This document shows, one piece after another, positions 35,779 through 44,900 of a DNA stretch of 48,155 nucleotides. The translations under genes and the position numbers were made by a program. Source of the stretch: Ignavibacteriota bacterium (GTDB lineage Bacteria > Bacteroidota > Ignavibacteria > Ignavibacteriales > Melioribacteraceae); NCBI GenBank assembly GCA_013112585.1, contig JABFGH010000034.1, positions 1 to 48,155 on the forward strand. Direction: 5' to 3'. Positions within the stretch are counted from its first letter, which is position 1, and each line of letters opens with the position of its first letter. The notes under the pieces are model-generated. The model had not been told where the DNA came from. It worked only from the letters and a program-made list of their open reading frames with translations, and ran no database searches.

Positions 35779-36939
35779 TTAGAGTGAATCAGTCGACCTA
35801 ATTGGATAAAGTCCCGCTTTGAGATTCTTAGCTAATTGTGTAGTTGTTATAACCTCAATATCATTTGCGTTTGCAAGGTATTCAGCATGTTTTTCTATAC
35901 TTTCAAAATTTCCAATGTTTTTTGTATGGTTGGCAATTATTATAGGAACAAATTCTAAGGAGGAATGATAAGCTTTTTCTCTAATATCACTCATCATTTT
36001 TTTAAAAAGCGAATAATTCAAAATTGATAAGTCAGAAATTCTATGCTTTTTCTGTATAAATATTTGTATCTTATTCCAAAAATTATTCCTTGGTTTTACT
36101 GAATTCCCATTAATAAAATATGAATATTCCTTTAAATTATATCCAGCATCTTTAATATTTATCACTCTTGGTGATAAATACCTATCAAGTTTTCCAACAT
36201 AATTACTAAATATTTTATGATTTCTTAGCTTTTCAAGCAAATAAAATCCAACATTGGTTCTTGCATAAAAAGAGTGAGTAGGAACACAGATTATGGAATT
36301 TTTCGATGTTCCGATCCTTCTAGCATCATTTAAGTTTGGGTAGTATGGCAAAAAGGGTTCTTCAAGATTAGTGTAATCAAATTTAACCGGGAAATTACTA
36401 ACCAAATTATTTACCAAACTCATATCAAATATCATTTGATTTCTTTTTAAGACTCGAATAATGAAATCACTTGGTGCAATTGCCCAAGTACCTGCTCTAA
36501 ATGATATTGACTTATAATTTGAATCAATTGGTTTTAGTAATCCTTCCAAATAACTGATACTTTGTTTAATAAGCTTATCAGCAATTTCCTCGTTGTAGTT
36601 TACAATGTTCCAATCAGATGTTAGGTCCCATCTAAAATTGTTATAGGTCCCATCAATCCAATGAGTATGAAGATGAATTTGCATATCATGCCCGCGAGAG
36701 AAAGCATCTTTCACAACCTCTTCCCATTCATCAGAAATTTCTTGAAGTTCACTAAATTTATCTCCAAACTTTTTATGATAGAATTGTTGCATCAACTCTA
36801 CATTGAAAGATCCTTTTAATCCATAATTATCGTAAATTTTGGTTATTTTCTTTAATGTATCAAATTGAATTGCTCTAGCATTTCCACTACCATCACCCCG
36901 TAATTCCCAATCGTCAGTAAGTACCAGATGTATTTTCAT
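35779..36939 (-). CDS. Polysaccharide deacetylase-like protein (NodB-type barrel)
   Basis: 386 residues, no signal peptide. The N-terminal part begins MKIHLVLTDDWELRGDGSG with two candidate metal-binding aspartates (9, 10) and continues with a histidine-rich motif GHDMQIHLHTHW (His84, 89, 91, 93). This resembles polysaccharide deacetylase/WalW-like barrels that bind a metal. Related proteins appear in capsule loci, often with unproven activity. It lies between the GT paralog B and the flippase with short gaps (35 and 24 bp). If active, it would remove an acetyl group from a lipid-linked or nucleotide sugar in the cytoplasm. Function is inferred. Confidence 0.65.
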   Translation of the reverse strand: MKIHLVLTDDWELRGDGSGNARAIQFDTLKKITKIYDNYGLKGSFNVELMQQFYHKKFGDKFSELQEISDEWEEVVKDAFSRGHDMQIHLHTHWIDGTYNNFRWDLTSDWNIVNYNEEIADKLIKQSISYLEGLLKPIDSNYKSISFRAGTWAIAPSDFIIRVLKRNQMIFDMSLVNNLVSNFPVKFDYTNLEEPFLPYYPNLNDARRIGTSKNSIICVPTHSFYARTNVGFYLLEKLRNHKIFSNYVGKLDRYLSPRVINIKDAGYNLKEYSYFINGNSVKPRNNFWNKIQIFIQKKHRISDLSILNYSLFKKMMSDIREKAYHSSLEFVPIIIANHTKNIGNFESIEKHAEYLANANDIEVITTTQLAKNLKAGLYPIRSTDSL

Positions 36940-36974
36940 TTATTTTTACTCAATAATTATTCAAGATCTTTTTA

Positions 36975-38036
36975 TTATAATTTTTTTATCAAAGAAATAA
37001 TTTCTCTGTAGTAATTAAGGTAACCAATTTTTTTAATTTCATTTTTATATTTATCCAAATGTAAAAGTGTTTTGTTCACAATATTGTAATAATCGTTCAA
37101 ACTCCTATTTTCAAATAAAATACAACCATCAGGCCTGCTAACTGCATTACTTGCCACCACGGGAATATTCAAATACAAAGATTCCCTAATTGATAGTGCA
37201 TCACCGTCTGTGTTAGTTGGACGAACAAATAAATCAGATATTGCTATCAATGCTGAAAATGAGATATTATAAGTAATAAACAGAATGTTATCATTCAATG
37301 AATATTTATCGACAAGATTAATAAGAGAATTAAAGTAGTTTATATTGGCAGTATCTGGAACTACTAATATTAGACCAACATCAAACTCATTGTTATTTTT
37401 TTTTAATAATTTCATCAATTCAATTGACAGATCAAATCCGTATAGATCTTCACCTTTATAAAATTTTAATTTTGCAGCGTTAGATGCAATTACTCTATTA
37501 AAGCGACTTCGAAATCTTAGTATTTCCTTTGGTAAATTTTCTTTTTTAAGTTCATCCTCAGTTGGTGGGATAAAGGCAGGAATATTCTTTATTTTTTTTG
37601 ATGGAATAAACATAAAATCAGTATTTGGATTTACACTTATTACTAACTTAGAAAATGTAAAATACAAACGAGTGAAAATTCGTAATGCTGGTCTAACTGC
37701 TAAATAGAAATCTCTGAACCTATTATTGTGATAATAAATAATTGTTTTAACCCCAAATATTGACGATAAGATTGATACAAGTAAATGAAACCTCCAACTT
37801 TGGAATTGATGAACAAGGAGAATATCGTATTCATGTTTGATGCCCTTAAAAAAAATCTGCCAGTGAGTTAAATACTTAAAATTTATTTTTTCTCTATGCG
37901 CATAGTAGTGATAAAATTGAAAATCTAATTCTTTATCCTTATTCAATAAATTAAGAAACCGTTTCATATGAGTTTCCACCCCCCCATTGGCAAGTGGATG
38001 AGGCCCATAAATAAGCAATCGTTTATTATTTTTCAT
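36975..38036 (-). CDS. Glycosyltransferase (GT4-like), paired with bi-domain oxidoreductase B
   Basis: 353 residues. The start LLIYGPHPLANGGVETHMKRF and the C-terminal LFVRPTNTDGDALSIRESL, VVASNAVSRPDGCILF mark a GT-B enzyme. Shared segments with the glycosyltransferase at 27829-28833 (IPAFI-P-TE-EL; EDLYGFD; RPT-DGDAL-RE-L) show the two are paralogs. It overlaps the stop of the bi-domain gene B by 4 bp, so the two should be made together. Specificity is unknown. Confidence 0.83.
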   Translation of the reverse strand: MKNNKRLLIYGPHPLANGGVETHMKRFLNLLNKDKELDFQFYHYYAHREKINFKYLTHWQIFFKGIKHEYDILLVHQFQSWRFHLLVSILSSIFGVKTIIYYHNNRFRDFYLAVRPALRIFTRLYFTFSKLVISVNPNTDFMFIPSKKIKNIPAFIPPTEDELKKENLPKEILRFRSRFNRVIASNAAKLKFYKGEDLYGFDLSIELMKLLKKNNNEFDVGLILVVPDTANINYFNSLINLVDKYSLNDNILFITYNISFSALIAISDLFVRPTNTDGDALSIRESLYLNIPVVASNAVSRPDGCILFENRSLNDYYNIVNKTLLHLDKYKNEIKKIGYLNYYREIISLIKKL

Positions 38037-40192
38037 TGTTTTAAATTTTTATTAAAATTAAGTAAACTATCAACAAAAATAGATATTTTAGCTGCGAGAG
38101 TAGATTCATTTATAGTAATAAGCTCAGATTTTTGACCTTTAACCTTTTTAATAAATTCAATCATTTGCTCCTCATGACCTTTATTCTGTTTTTTCAGTTC
38201 AATATCTTTTCTACTAAATCCAAATAGTTTCAATTTTGTAAAATCATCAATAATAATTGATTTACCATTTGAATGCACTTCAATATACTCCTTCGATTGT
38301 TTAGTACTGCTAATACTCGTATATATTAAATTACCAATGGAGCCATTTTTATATTTAATTGTAGTGACAACATTATCTTTAGCAATTACACTTTGATTAT
38401 CAACGTTAATATAATCTGCAGAGATTGATTCAACTTCTGATTCAATGAAAAAGTTCATTAAATCAAAAAAATGACATCCCTCGCCAATTATTCTACCACC
38501 CCCAATATCTTTTTGTTGTGTCCAATGTTCAATGGGGATTACGCCTGCGTTCACCCTATAATTAATAATCATAGGAGAATTTTCTCTGCTAAGAATTTTT
38601 TTTGCTTCTACTGCAAGTGGCGAGTATCTTCTATTATATCCGACTGCAAATACTACTTTACTTTCCGACGCCAGTTTTTCAAGAGATTCAACTTCTTCAC
38701 TGAAAATACCCATGGGTTTTTCAAGAAGAATATGTTTTTTGTGTTTTAGTGAATCAATTGCCATTGGAAAGTGAAGATTATGTCGCGAAGCGATTATAAC
38801 ACAATCAACGGAATTATCGTTCAATATTTCAGAATAGTCAGTAGAACAATAATTAGCGCCAAAATCATCTGCAATTTTTTGTGCACTTTTCCCAGTTTTA
38901 GTCGCAACTGCTAATAAGTTAGTATCCTTTAGTTTGTGAATTAATGGAAGATGTGTGCGGCTAGCAAACCCACCTGCACCGAGAACAGCAAAATTAATTT
39001 CTTTATTTTTTTCTATTTTCTGAACGCTTGTACTTCCGGTCGTTTTTTTCAGTAGTTTTCGATCAACATCTGAATTTGGATAGTTTAACACTACTGCAAT
39101 TGTTTGCTTGGACTTCGAAATTATCTGTTGAAAAGCTTGTACAGAATTTTCAATATCATAGTAACCGCTGATTAATGCTTTTACATCAATCATTTTTTGA
39201 GATAACATCCAAAGAAAAGCCTGCATATTCCTATTTTCTGTCCAGCGAACATAGCCTATAGGATAATCGATTCCCTTTTCTTCATAATTTGCATCATATC
39301 TTCCCGGTCCATAGGAACATGAAATTGTAAAGTCCAATTCCTTCATATAGAATGGTCCTCTTATCAAGTCCATCCCTACTAACCCGACAATGACAACTTT
39401 TCCCTTCTTACGTGCAATCTGTAAAGCCTGATTTGCAGGCTCACTACTCGGGGTTGCCGCGCAAATTAAAACTGAATCAGCCCCAGCTTGTGAAGTAAGA
39501 GATTTTATATTATCTACAACTGCGTCCTCACCTTCAACAAAGCCATAATCCATACCGAGGGATTTAGCAAAGTCAACTCTTTCTCTATTCAAATCAATGC
39601 CGAATACTCTACAGCCTGAAGCTTTTAATATTTGTACCGTTAATAAACCAATAAGTCCAAGTCCAATAACAACAGCATTTTCACCGAGTTGTACATTAGC
39701 TTGCCTGACTCCTTGAAGAGCAATACTGCCCACAGTAGTGAAACTTGCTTCAACAAAATCAACTGGATCAGGCAATTTCGTCACTAAGTTTTTAGGTACT
39801 GAAACAACTTCCGCATGTCCTGCAATTCCGGAACCTGCGGCTGCAACCCTATCCCCAATTTCAAAATCAATAATGTTTTTACCTTTATTTATAACTATAC
39901 CTGAAACACTATAACCACTAGCAGATGCAATATTATCTCTACTTTTTAATTTTCTTAAAAACTCTTCATAACCTTTATCTGCTATATAGCTGCTAGCTTT
40001 TTTTAATTCAGAGACTTTTTTTGTAATCGCTCCGCCTGCAGATTTACGGTCACCTTTTAGTCCAATTGTTTCGGTGCCACTGCTTATTAAAGAATTTTTT
40101 ACCTCAATCAATATCTCACCATCTCCAACAGATGGTGCAGGAACGTCTTTAACAATAAATTTTTTATTACCCGTTTTGAACAATTGTTTCAT
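38033..40192 (-). CDS. Bi-domain oxidoreductase B: ADH-like domain fused to Gfo/Idh/MocA domain
   Basis: 719 residues, same architecture as paralog A. The ADH-like half has GLGLIG (177-182), and the zinc-ligand region reads ISSGTETI without the usual Cys. The Gfo/Idh/MocA half has GAGGFA (405-410), EKP (491-493), VIPIEHWTQ and GEGCHFFDL. The 291-323 segment (SCSYGPGRYD...RWTENRNM) is almost the same as in A. The gene overlaps the polymerase gene by 26 bp and the glycosyltransferase gene by 4 bp. The shared linker signature suggests the two paralogs handle chemically similar substrates. Reaction unknown. Confidence 0.88.
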   Translation of the reverse strand: MKQLFKTGNKKFIVKDVPAPSVGDGEILIEVKNSLISSGTETIGLKGDRKSAGGAITKKVSELKKASSYIADKGYEEFLRKLKSRDNIASASGYSVSGIVINKGKNIIDFEIGDRVAAAGSGIAGHAEVVSVPKNLVTKLPDPVDFVEASFTTVGSIALQGVRQANVQLGENAVVIGLGLIGLLTVQILKASGCRVFGIDLNRERVDFAKSLGMDYGFVEGEDAVVDNIKSLTSQAGADSVLICAATPSSEPANQALQIARKKGKVVIVGLVGMDLIRGPFYMKELDFTISCSYGPGRYDANYEEKGIDYPIGYVRWTENRNMQAFLWMLSQKMIDVKALISGYYDIENSVQAFQQIISKSKQTIAVVLNYPNSDVDRKLLKKTTGSTSVQKIEKNKEINFAVLGAGGFASRTHLPLIHKLKDTNLLAVATKTGKSAQKIADDFGANYCSTDYSEILNDNSVDCVIIASRHNLHFPMAIDSLKHKKHILLEKPMGIFSEEVESLEKLASESKVVFAVGYNRRYSPLAVEAKKILSRENSPMIINYRVNAGVIPIEHWTQQKDIGGGRIIGEGCHFFDLMNFFIESEVESISADYINVDNQSVIAKDNVVTTIKYKNGSIGNLIYTSISSTKQSKEYIEVHSNGKSIIIDDFTKLKLFGFSRKDIELKKQNKGHEEQMIEFIKKVKGQKSELITINESTLAAKISIFVDSLLNFNKNLKQ

Positions 40193-41669
40193 TAAAATTT
40201 TCTCCGAATGTTGTATTAATCTGATTTTGATTTAAGTCTAAAATTCTTTTACTGAATGATAAAGATATTCCTAAAATAATACCAAAGATATAATTTAATT
40301 TATATTGGTTAGTGAAAATTGGTTCAGTAATTCCCATAAGCAAAAACCCAGTTATAAAAAGAAAAACAAATGCAAAAGCATTTTTCTCAATACTATTTCT
40401 AGTTTTTTTGTATGCTCTGATAATGAATGATATGGCTTGCACAACAAGTAAAAGAAATGACACAAAGCCTAAATAACCTGTTTGCACAAGCATTTGTAAA
40501 TACATACTGTGTGGATTCGCCCAAAATATATTTCCATATTTCATTAATATGGGAGAATAGTCATGCCATGTAAGCCCTACTCCCAGCGGATAATCCCTAA
40601 TAATTTTAAAAGTATAAAACCAAATTATCTCTCTGGGTGATTCAGTCCCTTTTCTCGTGATTTCATCAATTGCCCTATCAAAAAATTCTTGCAAATAGTT
40701 GCCAATGACCAGTTCAGCTCCAAATACCAGGGCAATTATAAATCCAATTCCAATTAAAATTTGTTTCAAATTTATTTTAAGAAAGAAAAGAGATAAAATA
40801 ATATTTAACGCAATAAATAATAGAGCTCCTCTACTTGCACCAATGAAAGTTGAAATTATCATTAGTAAAATGGCAATAACCGAAATAACTCTAATACTTA
40901 ATCTAACTTCATTAAATAGAAGAACTAAGCCGCCGGGGATCAGCATTACATAAAAAGCAGACATCGAATTTACATTTCCAAAGAAACCTCCATATCTCCA
41001 ATTACCCTCTGATAAATCTCGTGATGCAGAAACCATTTCTTGTCCTCGCATCATTTCGAGGTTTATTCCTGTTGTAATTGAAAATATATGCCCCGCTGCG
41101 GTCATTAATCCAAAGATAAAAAGAATAAGTACGATTTTATAAAGATCACCTGCATTTTCTATGCTTTGGTAACCGATATAGAAAAATAAAATAAAACCCA
41201 AATAATAAGTTATTAAATCGGAGATATTTACATATAAATATTCTTTCCCTTTTGCACTTCCGATTACAAGCGAAATAATTGCTGTAAGTATAAAAAGGGA
41301 AAACAATACTTTTGAATACTTTGGATATGCGTATTTTTTTTTATGCCATATTATCGAAGCAAAGACAGTCAGACCAAAAATCAATGTAATACCGATCCTC
41401 AAGAATGGTCCAAATGGTATACGGCTAATAATAATATTCTCAACGAAAATCAGAACAAAGAGTGGGGCAATAACCTTAACATAGGTTTTTTTATATCGAA
41501 ATAGAATGAAAAGAAAAAATGGTGCAATAAAAAAATAAACTACGTATTTGGAAGTTAAGCTGCCTATAAAATTCAAATAAAGAAATAATAACGCTCCAAA
41601 TAATACGTTTAATAATATTATAATTAGAAACTGTTTTTTAGAAAAAAAATCAATAAGAGAATTAAACAT
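40167..41669 (-). CDS. wzy: O-antigen ligase / Wzy-type polymerase family membrane protein
   Basis: 500 residues with about 12 membrane helices and a large periplasmic loop. The loop contains GGFFGNVNSMSAFYVML, and later segments read GASRGALLFIALN and NPHSMYLQMLVQTGYLGF, the Wzy_C/O-antigen ligase pattern with its conserved Arg and His. With a Wzx flippase and a Wzc-like protein in the locus, a polymerase role is more likely than ligase. It begins the long run of tightly spaced genes down to 22896. The 115-bp gap before it (41670-41784) shows nothing I can identify. Confidence 0.85.
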   Translation of the reverse strand: MFNSLIDFFSKKQFLIIILLNVLFGALLFLYLNFIGSLTSKYVVYFFIAPFFLFILFRYKKTYVKVIAPLFVLIFVENIIISRIPFGPFLRIGITLIFGLTVFASIIWHKKKYAYPKYSKVLFSLFILTAIISLVIGSAKGKEYLYVNISDLITYYLGFILFFYIGYQSIENAGDLYKIVLILFIFGLMTAAGHIFSITTGINLEMMRGQEMVSASRDLSEGNWRYGGFFGNVNSMSAFYVMLIPGGLVLLFNEVRLSIRVISVIAILLMIISTFIGASRGALLFIALNIILSLFFLKINLKQILIGIGFIIALVFGAELVIGNYLQEFFDRAIDEITRKGTESPREIIWFYTFKIIRDYPLGVGLTWHDYSPILMKYGNIFWANPHSMYLQMLVQTGYLGFVSFLLLVVQAISFIIRAYKKTRNSIEKNAFAFVFLFITGFLLMGITEPIFTNQYKLNYIFGIILGISLSFSKRILDLNQNQINTTFGENFNETIVQNG

Positions 41670-41784
41670 TTATTTTTTTATGTAATTAAATTTAAGTATT
41701 GTAAAGACATTAATCATTTTATTAAACATCTTAAATTTTGCTCAATTAGATATAATTTATTAAAAATATTAAGAGGGCTTCAAA

Positions 41785-42249
41785 TTATTTACTGAGTCTG
41801 TCTAAAGCTATTGCAATAGTTGCAAGTAAAGCAAGCGGTGCTGCGATTAGTGAAAAGAAATCCCTCCAACCTACACCTGCACTGTAATCAATTACAATTG
41901 TATCCTCATCAAAGAGTTTTAAATCTGCTGGAACTGAATCTTCAGGATCTTCCAAATCGATTTCAAGTTCAATCATTTTTTCATTTTCATTAACTCTATA
42001 AATCACAATATCGTCCATGGTTGCATGAGTTTTGGGACCGCCTGCGAAAGTTAAAAGTTGAAGCAGATTTGTAGAAATGGGCACTTCATACCTTCCGGGA
42101 AGATTAACATAACCCCACAAATTAACATTAATTTTAAGTTCACCCGGGGTACCCTCAATACTATAATTTGCAGCAGCTTTTTGACCAGAAATATCTGCAA
42201 AAATAAATAAAAAATATAGTAAGAATATTTTATAGATGTTCTTTCCCAT
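41785..42249 (-). CDS. Small SLBB-domain periplasmic protein, polysaccharide export related
   Basis: 154 residues from the ATG at 42249, which has GGAG ten bases upstream; an ATG at 42261 is also in frame. A signal peptide (about 1-20) is followed by an SLBB-type domain (VNLWGYVNLPGRYEVPISTNL, LLTFAGGP) and ends in a hydrophobic helix (SLIAAPLALLATIAIAL). The Poly_export domain of Wza-type outer membrane exporters is missing, so it cannot be a complete exporter. It lies just after the Wzc-like gene (39 bp gap), which suggests a partner of that protein or of an exporter encoded elsewhere. Confidence 0.8.
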   Translation of the reverse strand: MGKNIYKIFLLYFLFIFADISGQKAAANYSIEGTPGELKINVNLWGYVNLPGRYEVPISTNLLQLLTFAGGPKTHATMDDIVIYRVNENEKMIELEIDLEDPEDSVPADLKLFDEDTIVIDYSAGVGWRDFFSLIAAPLALLATIAIALDRLSK

Positions 42250-42288
42250 TAGTATCTCCATTGAGATTAGTCTAAACTGAATTTAAAT

Positions 42289-44703
42289 TTATTCATCAAT
42301 ATTTAAATCATTATTATTTAGTGAACCCCGATTAGAAAAATTAGTAGTTTTATTCGGTCTTAACAAATTTCTATTTCGGATATTTATATTTTTGACTTTA
42401 CTTTTCCTTTTCATACTCTTTGAGTTTTCACTTGAATAAAAACCGTAGTATTGACCATAATAGGAACTTAATTTTGAATTATCGTAATCATTTAGTACAA
42501 CTCCGCCAATTTTTATATGAAACTGTTCAAATATCTGATTCGCACGTCTAAGTTCTTCAACATTTGTCTTGTCAGCTCTTGCAATTAAGATAACTTCATC
42601 AGTATTTTTTGCAAGGTGAATGGCATCTGTAACAGCATTTACAGGAGGCGAATCATAAATTACAAAATCATAAATTTCATCAACCTTCTTCATAAAACTG
42701 ATCATTTTTTTTGATGTTAAAACTAATGCCGGGTTTTCAGCAAACTCAATAGATGTTATAAAGTCTAATCCGTCCACGTCAGATTTTTTAATAATTTCTT
42801 CAAATGTACATTTGCCGTAGAGATAATGAACAAGGGATGGTTTTGGTGAGACATTAAAATATTTGTGTATAGCCGGTTTTCTCATATCTGTATCAACTAG
42901 TAAAACCTTCTTGCCGGAATCGGCCAAGTTAATAGCTAAATTAGATGCTGTTCCACTCTTACCTTCACCCGGTCCGGAACTTGTTACAACTAAAGATTTA
43001 ATATTTTTATCCAAAAGTCCATAGGATAGATAAATTTGAAGTCTTTGAAATGACTCCATTGCAATTGAATAAGAACTTTTGGCGGACAATAATTTTTGAT
43101 TTGAAATATCTTCGCCTGATCCGAGTAATTTTCCATTTCCATTTGAACTTTGAAGCTTGGGTATCGTTGAGATTAATCTAAAACCTAGGGATTCAACATC
43201 TTGAGGTGTACGTACATAATGAAACATAAAATTAAGTAAATATGCAATGATAACTCCAAATAGCAAACCTAAAATAGCTCCAACGAGCATGTTGATCATT
43301 AATCGAGGACTAATTGGGGTACTGCTTTTTACTGCCCTATCAATTATCTGGATATTTCCAAAAGTGGATTGTTCTCCCAATCTTGCATCTTCATACTGCT
43401 TAATATAATTTAATACAATTTGTTCGTTCCGTTCTTTTTCGTTTCTTAATTTGCTTAAAGTGATACTCTGTTGCGGTAGTCTGCCAAACTGCTTTTGATA
43501 CTTTTCAAGTTGCTTTTGAAGAGCAGACCGACTAAGTTTCAATGATGACGTTTTTAATTTTAATGAATGTATTTCACCTGTTAATTGTGAAATTATATTC
43601 CCTGCATCATTTTTTGAAATTCCTTCAAATGAAATATTTGGCAGTGAATTTTCGATATATTGATTAGTTCTTTGCTCAAGAATACTTCTCAGAGAATCAA
43701 TAGCAGATTGTTTAGCTTCAATTTGTCTAATAAAATCGGGATTTTTAGATTCTGAACCACTTACTATTTTTGAGATATCTAGTTCCGATTCTTTGATCGC
43801 GATGATTTTTTGAAGTTCCTTAATATACATATCATCTACATTCACAATCTTGTCGGTCATTAACGGCGTTATACGTTTAAGTTCAGCGATATAGTTTTCC
43901 AATTTCAGGGCACTTGTTTCATATTCTATCTGATTTTTTTCGATTTGTGTTTCAAGTTCAGAGATTCTTGTAATTAGTGATTCAGACTGGCGACCCAGTT
44001 CAGAAACACCTTCTTTTTCCATAAAATCCTGCAATTCTTTTTCGCTCTCTGCCAAATCCCTTCTGCTTTTCTCTAATTGTTTTTCAATAAACAGTTTTAT
44101 TTCCGAGGCATTACTCCTAGTTCTCTTTAAGTCCTTTTCATAATATGTATCGGCATATATATTTGCAGTAATAGCTGCCTCTGCCGGATTTGGACTTTTG
44201 ACTGAGATCTTTAAGACATTGTTTGTTTTACCGACATCAAAACTTGTTCTTACAAGGGTAGATCTCATTATTTTATCTAAAAATTCAGGCGTGTCTAAGC
44301 TACTTGCACCGGTTTGATAGAATGCCGACTTTAAAACTAATAATGTATCCTTTTTTTCTTCCGAAGTAATGTAGAATTTATCATAAAGTTTTTCAGCTAC
44401 TGTTTTTAACAACGACCGGGATTTCAATATTTCTAATTCATTGTTAATGTTTTCTGTAGCATTTCCTGAAAAGTCTTCGATTCCAACACCGGCTGTTATG
44501 CGGTCGGACTTAACAATAATCGATACAGTTGATTGATATATATAAGGTTGCTTTTTTGTATAAAAAAATACAATTGTAAGAATTAAGAAAAAGGTTGATA
44601 AAATTGCCCACTTATATCTCAAGAGTATTTGAATATGACGAACTATCTTATTTCTTTCTTCACTCGTATTTTGAAATAAATTTCTGTTGCTATCGTTATA
44701 CAT
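42289..44703 (-). CDS. wzc: Wzc-like polysaccharide co-polymerase with BY-kinase domain
   Basis: 804 residues. Inner-membrane helix at about 32-48, Wzz chain-length domain, long coiled coils (about 200-430), a second helix near 468-492, then a cytoplasmic tyrosine kinase domain. Walker A is SGPGEGKSG (Lys582), Walker A' is LLVDTDMRKP (601-610), Walker B is VIYDSPPV (Asp684). A tyrosine cluster (Tyr748, 749, 752, 753, 756) is the likely autophosphorylation site. After it comes a basic, low-complexity tail of about 48 residues, which is unusual because the cluster normally ends the protein. Phosphorylation cycles of such kinases control polymer length. No cognate phosphatase gene is in the window. 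Confidence 0.92.
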   Translation of the reverse strand: MYNDSNRNLFQNTSEERNKIVRHIQILLRYKWAILSTFFLILTIVFFYTKKQPYIYQSTVSIIVKSDRITAGVGIEDFSGNATENINNELEILKSRSLLKTVAEKLYDKFYITSEEKKDTLLVLKSAFYQTGASSLDTPEFLDKIMRSTLVRTSFDVGKTNNVLKISVKSPNPAEAAITANIYADTYYEKDLKRTRSNASEIKLFIEKQLEKSRRDLAESEKELQDFMEKEGVSELGRQSESLITRISELETQIEKNQIEYETSALKLENYIAELKRITPLMTDKIVNVDDMYIKELQKIIAIKESELDISKIVSGSESKNPDFIRQIEAKQSAIDSLRSILEQRTNQYIENSLPNISFEGISKNDAGNIISQLTGEIHSLKLKTSSLKLSRSALQKQLEKYQKQFGRLPQQSITLSKLRNEKERNEQIVLNYIKQYEDARLGEQSTFGNIQIIDRAVKSSTPISPRLMINMLVGAILGLLFGVIIAYLLNFMFHYVRTPQDVESLGFRLISTIPKLQSSNGNGKLLGSGEDISNQKLLSAKSSYSIAMESFQRLQIYLSYGLLDKNIKSLVVTSSGPGEGKSGTASNLAINLADSGKKVLLVDTDMRKPAIHKYFNVSPKPSLVHYLYGKCTFEEIIKKSDVDGLDFITSIEFAENPALVLTSKKMISFMKKVDEIYDFVIYDSPPVNAVTDAIHLAKNTDEVILIARADKTNVEELRRANQIFEQFHIKIGGVVLNDYDNSKLSSYYGQYYGFYSSENSKSMKRKSKVKNINIRNRNLLRPNKTTNFSNRGSLNNNDLNIDE

Positions 44704-44900
44704 ATAAGGAAATTACCTAATTTTAAATATATAATTTAGTATAAAAATTAATAAAATCAATCAAACAATTCTTTGAGTAAAAATACAAAGCTGTATTTAG
44801 CCAATACTTCAAACAAATATCTTGAATATTATAGAATGATTTTTACTATTAAGACTTACTTATTAATCACAATTGTAATAAAAATCAATATCATTTGATA

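Noticed and set aside
41785-42249. Complete Wza outer-membrane exporter
   Set aside because: Only one SLBB domain is present, with no Poly_export domain, and the length is under half of a normal exporter.
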